From Acetobacteraceae bacterium (lineage in GTDB: Bacteria > Pseudomonadota > Alphaproteobacteria > Acetobacterales > Acetobacteraceae), in contig DNXO01000073.1 of the NCBI GenBank assembly GCA_003506895.1, positions 39,947 through 103,946 of the forward strand: a DNA stretch of 64,000 nucleotides, written 5' to 3'. Numbering within the stretch: the stretch's first letter is position 1; each line of letters begins with the position of its first letter. The notes beneath the pieces are model-generated. The model was not told the origin of the DNA, made no database searches, and was given only the letters and a program-made list of their open reading frames with translations. The translations under genes and the position numbers were made by a program. Shown one piece after another: positions 62,018 through 64,000 of this stretch.

Positions 62018-63250
62018 TTAGGCCTTCGGCCACAGCACTTCGTGGGTCGCGATCGACGGGGGATAGACCGGCACCGGTTTGCCGCCACGCCATTGCACCA
62101 CACACAATTTTGCGCCCACGCGGCGTCCGGCTTCGTCGTATTTCAGGCGGCCGTCGGGGAAGAACAGGGCAGGGCCATCCGTCATGTCCAGGGCATGGAT
62201 CGCATCGCTGACCTTGCGCCGGTCGGCGACGCCCGTGCGTTCCAGGGCTTCCTTCAGGATCATCACGTGGACGTACGCGAAGATCGAGTCATGGCCGAAC
62301 CACGGCTCCCCGGTCTTGGCCATGAAGCGCTTTTCCAGGTCCGCCTGGTTCTTGCCAGGCCAGTTCGCCAGGCCGACCATGATGCCTTCCAGGTTCTCGG
62401 CGCCGGCGTTCTTCAGCAGTTCGGGCACCGCCCAGTGGCCGCCGCCGCCGATCTTGGGCAGGCGGTCGCTACGCATGTTGAACTCGGCGAACTTGTCGGC
62501 CAGCAGCTTGTCGTCGGGGACGTTGGTGGACTGGAAGACGACGAAATCCGGCCGCCCCGAACGGACGTGCTGCACCATGGTGGTGGCGTCGGTCAGCGGC
62601 GGGGTAAAGACCTCATCGGCGACGACCGTCAGGCCTTGCTGCTGCACGACATGGTCCCGCATCGCCTTCATGAAGCTGACCGACGACGCCGTGTTGTCAC
62701 CGACGAAGGCCACCTTCGTGGGCTTCTTGCCGGAGGCTTTCAGCGCCAATTCCATGATCATCGGCAGTTCTTCCTCGGCCTGCCGGTCGGCGGTGGGGGA
62801 GGACTGGAAGACGTGCTTGAAGCCGCGCGAGGTGATCAGGTCCGAATACGACAGCGTCAGCCAGGGCAGTCCGGCGCGTTCGGTGACCTCGGTGGCGGCG
62901 AGGGTGAACGAAGACAGCCAGCAGCCGAAACCGCCGACCAGTTCGGGCTCTTGCGCGATCATGCGCTGGGCGGCGTCCTTGGCTTTTTCGGCGGAATCCT
63001 GGGCGTCGTATTCAACCAGTTTCAGCTTGGCGCCGCCCATGGATTTGATGCCGCCGGCGGCATTCACGTCCTCGATGGCGAGGCGGGCGCCCATTTGTTC
63101 CAGGATGCCCTGGCGTGCCCACGGACCCGATAGGGGCACGAGCATGGCGATTTTTACTTCGGCGGGGGTTTGGGCTTTCAGGCGGGTGGAGGCTACGGCG
63201 GCACCGGCAAGGCCTAGGCCAATGGTGTTACGGCGGGAGAGTTTGGTCAT
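62018..63250 (-). CDS. branched-chain amino acid-type ABC transporter substrate-binding protein
   Basis: A 410-residue type I periplasmic binding protein of the Leu/Ile/Val (LivK/HAAT) family. The Tat-like N-terminus (LSRRNTIGLGLAGAAVASTRLKAQ) exports it. The binding fold opens with EVKIAMLVPLSGPWARQG and contains LVEYDAQDSAEKAKDAAQRMI and VGGFGCWLSSFTLAATEV. Such proteins bind amino acids or aromatic and aliphatic acids. The reverse-strand ATPase gene upstream, 314 bases away, belongs to the same transporter type. Confidence 0.92.
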   Translation of the reverse strand: MTKLSRRNTIGLGLAGAAVASTRLKAQTPAEVKIAMLVPLSGPWARQGILEQMGARLAIEDVNAAGGIKSMGGAKLKLVEYDAQDSAEKAKDAAQRMIAQEPELVGGFGCWLSSFTLAATEVTERAGLPWLTLSYSDLITSRGFKHVFQSSPTADRQAEEELPMIMELALKASGKKPTKVAFVGDNTASSVSFMKAMRDHVVQQQGLTVVADEVFTPPLTDATTMVQHVRSGRPDFVVFQSTNVPDDKLLADKFAEFNMRSDRLPKIGGGGHWAVPELLKNAGAENLEGIMVGLANWPGKNQADLEKRFMAKTGEPWFGHDSIFAYVHVMILKEALERTGVADRRKVSDAIHALDMTDGPALFFPDGRLKYDEAGRRVGAKLCVVQWRGGKPVPVYPPSIATHEVLWPKA

Positions 63251-63327
63251 TGGGGTTCTCTCTTTGGAGTTGGTGATTGTCTTGGGCGTTTATTGGTTGG
63301 GTGGTGCTGTGTGGAAAATCCGCTTTT

Positions 63328-63508
63328 AACACGGAGGAAGTATTTGGACGCTTCGCACGGCGTGGGTTCTGCGTCGCTGCTCGACCCAGAGTCTATTGGT
63401 CGTCGTTTCGTTGCGTTGGCTATTTGCGGCTCCCTTGGGATGCCGCCCTCCACCGCGAGGGTAGGAAGAACTCCGTGGCCCTCTATGGCCCTCCATTTCC
63501 TCCGTGTT
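63328..63508. repeat. inverted repeat bounded by a 12-bp perfect palindrome
   Basis: AACACGGAGGAA (63328-63339) is the exact complement of TTCCTCCGTGTT (63497-63508). Between them lie further CTCCGTGG and CCTCTATGG blocks near the right arm. It sits in the 314-bp gap 63251-63564 between two ABC-transporter genes, which holds no gene. It resembles dispersed elements of CTCCGTG/CGGAGG type. Confidence 0.6.
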
Positions 63509-63564
63509 GAATCGCGGTCTTCGGGCAGACACGGTCGCCGATGCGGTTCGCACACACCCATCGC

Positions 63565-64000
63565 TCAACTCAGCCCCAGATAGGACTTCCGAACCCGATC
63601 GTCCCGCAGCAACGTCTCATACGGCCCATCCAGCACCATGCGGCCGGTTTCCAGGACGTAGCCGTGGTCGGACAGTTCCAGCGCCTCGGCGACACGCTGT
63701 TCCACCAGCAGAATGGTGACGCCATCCTCTTTGTGGATCTGGGAGACACGTTCGAAGATCGTATCCGCGACCGCCGGGGCAAGGCCCATCGACGGTTCAT
63801 CCAGCATCAGCAGCCGGGGCGCGCAGGCAAGCCCTCGGCCGATGGCGACCATCTGCTGTTCACCGCCAGACAGCGTGCCGGCCAGTTGCAGCGCGCGTTC
63901 GGCGAGGATCGGGAACAAGGTGTGGATGCGGTCCAGGGTGTGATGCCACGCGTCCTGCCCGGCCTTGGGATAAGCACCCATCTCCAGATTTTCGCGGACG
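63565..64000 (-). CDS. livF: ABC transporter ATP-binding protein, LivF type (partial)
   Basis: The last 145 residues of an ATPase whose N-terminal part lies beyond the window. Signature LSGGEQQMVAIGRGLA, Walker B LLMLDEPSMGLAP and the H-loop region are present; the visible start VRENLEMGAYPKAG is the LivF-type segment after the Q-loop. It powers uptake of branched-chain amino acids or similar solutes. The binding-protein gene downstream at 62018 is its probable partner; the permease genes should lie beyond 64000. Confidence 0.93.
   Translation of the reverse strand, partial: VRENLEMGAYPKAGQDAWHHTLDRIHTLFPILAERALQLAGTLSGGEQQMVAIGRGLACAPRLLMLDEPSMGLAPAVADTIFERVSQIHKEDGVTILLVEQRVAEALELSDHGYVLETGRMVLDGPYETLLRDDRVRKSYLGLS

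Overview
The window is GC-rich, densely coded DNA from an alphaproteobacterium, most likely a member of the Rhodospirillales close to the Acetobacteraceae. This rests on gene families and neighbourhoods: a TIGR01459-type HAD protein behind pyrD, an ELM1-family protein, DUF2007/methyltransferase opposite a polyprenyl synthase, HemJ, and hopanoid genes hpnK and hpnM. It reads as chromosomal. No rRNA, tRNA, CRISPR array, insertion sequence or replication origin was seen.

Layout. 0-9.6 kb: an unrecognised 623-residue protein with an ELM1-like protein; then PuuE-type deacetylase, family 9 glycosyltransferase, DHA2 transporter and class III CoA-transferase forward; glutathionyl-hydroquinone reductase and a secreted DUF1194 protein reverse. 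9.6-12.5 kb: a small phage-like module with a LexA/CI-type self-cleaving repressor, candidate operators, a promoter-terminator pair and small unknown genes. 12.6-22 kb: pyrD plus a HAD hydrolase, then two large hybrid histidine kinases on either side of a NUDIX gene and small proteins. 22-38.9 kb: isocitrate dehydrogenase, dienelactone hydrolase, a TPP enzyme, ribonucleotide reductase beta, polyprenyl diphosphate synthase, RNase R, an S41 protease, a PdxA/DapA-like pair, Uma2, DUF2237 and YifB/ComM. 39-45 kb: a molybdenum hydroxylase large subunit coupled to a MoaD/ThiS-like protein, then a reverse operon of nitroreductase, SDR and CoA-transferase. 45-48.3 kb: hpnK, a sulfotransferase and hpnM, preceded by a leader with a 26-codon reading frame and strong inverted repeats. 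48.4-52.2 kb: a cyclase-family hydrolase behind three tandem paralogous TauD/TfdA dioxygenases. 52.6-64 kb: release factor 3, an RNA uracil methyltransferase, NUDIX, AlaX, a CBS protein, an enolase-superfamily dehydratase, HemJ, a decayed HAD gene, a chemoreceptor, and part of a branched-chain-type ABC transporter cut by the window end.

The gaps between genes are unusually rich in inverted-repeat elements. At least eight types are visible. Three occur twice in the window, and one of these lies both times between convergent genes and keeps its hairpin through a paired base change. The features most worth following are the hpnK leader, the LexA-like repressor with its TAGGAA sites and short transcript, the triple dioxygenase cluster, and the molybdenum hydroxylase that lacks its Fe-S and FAD partners.
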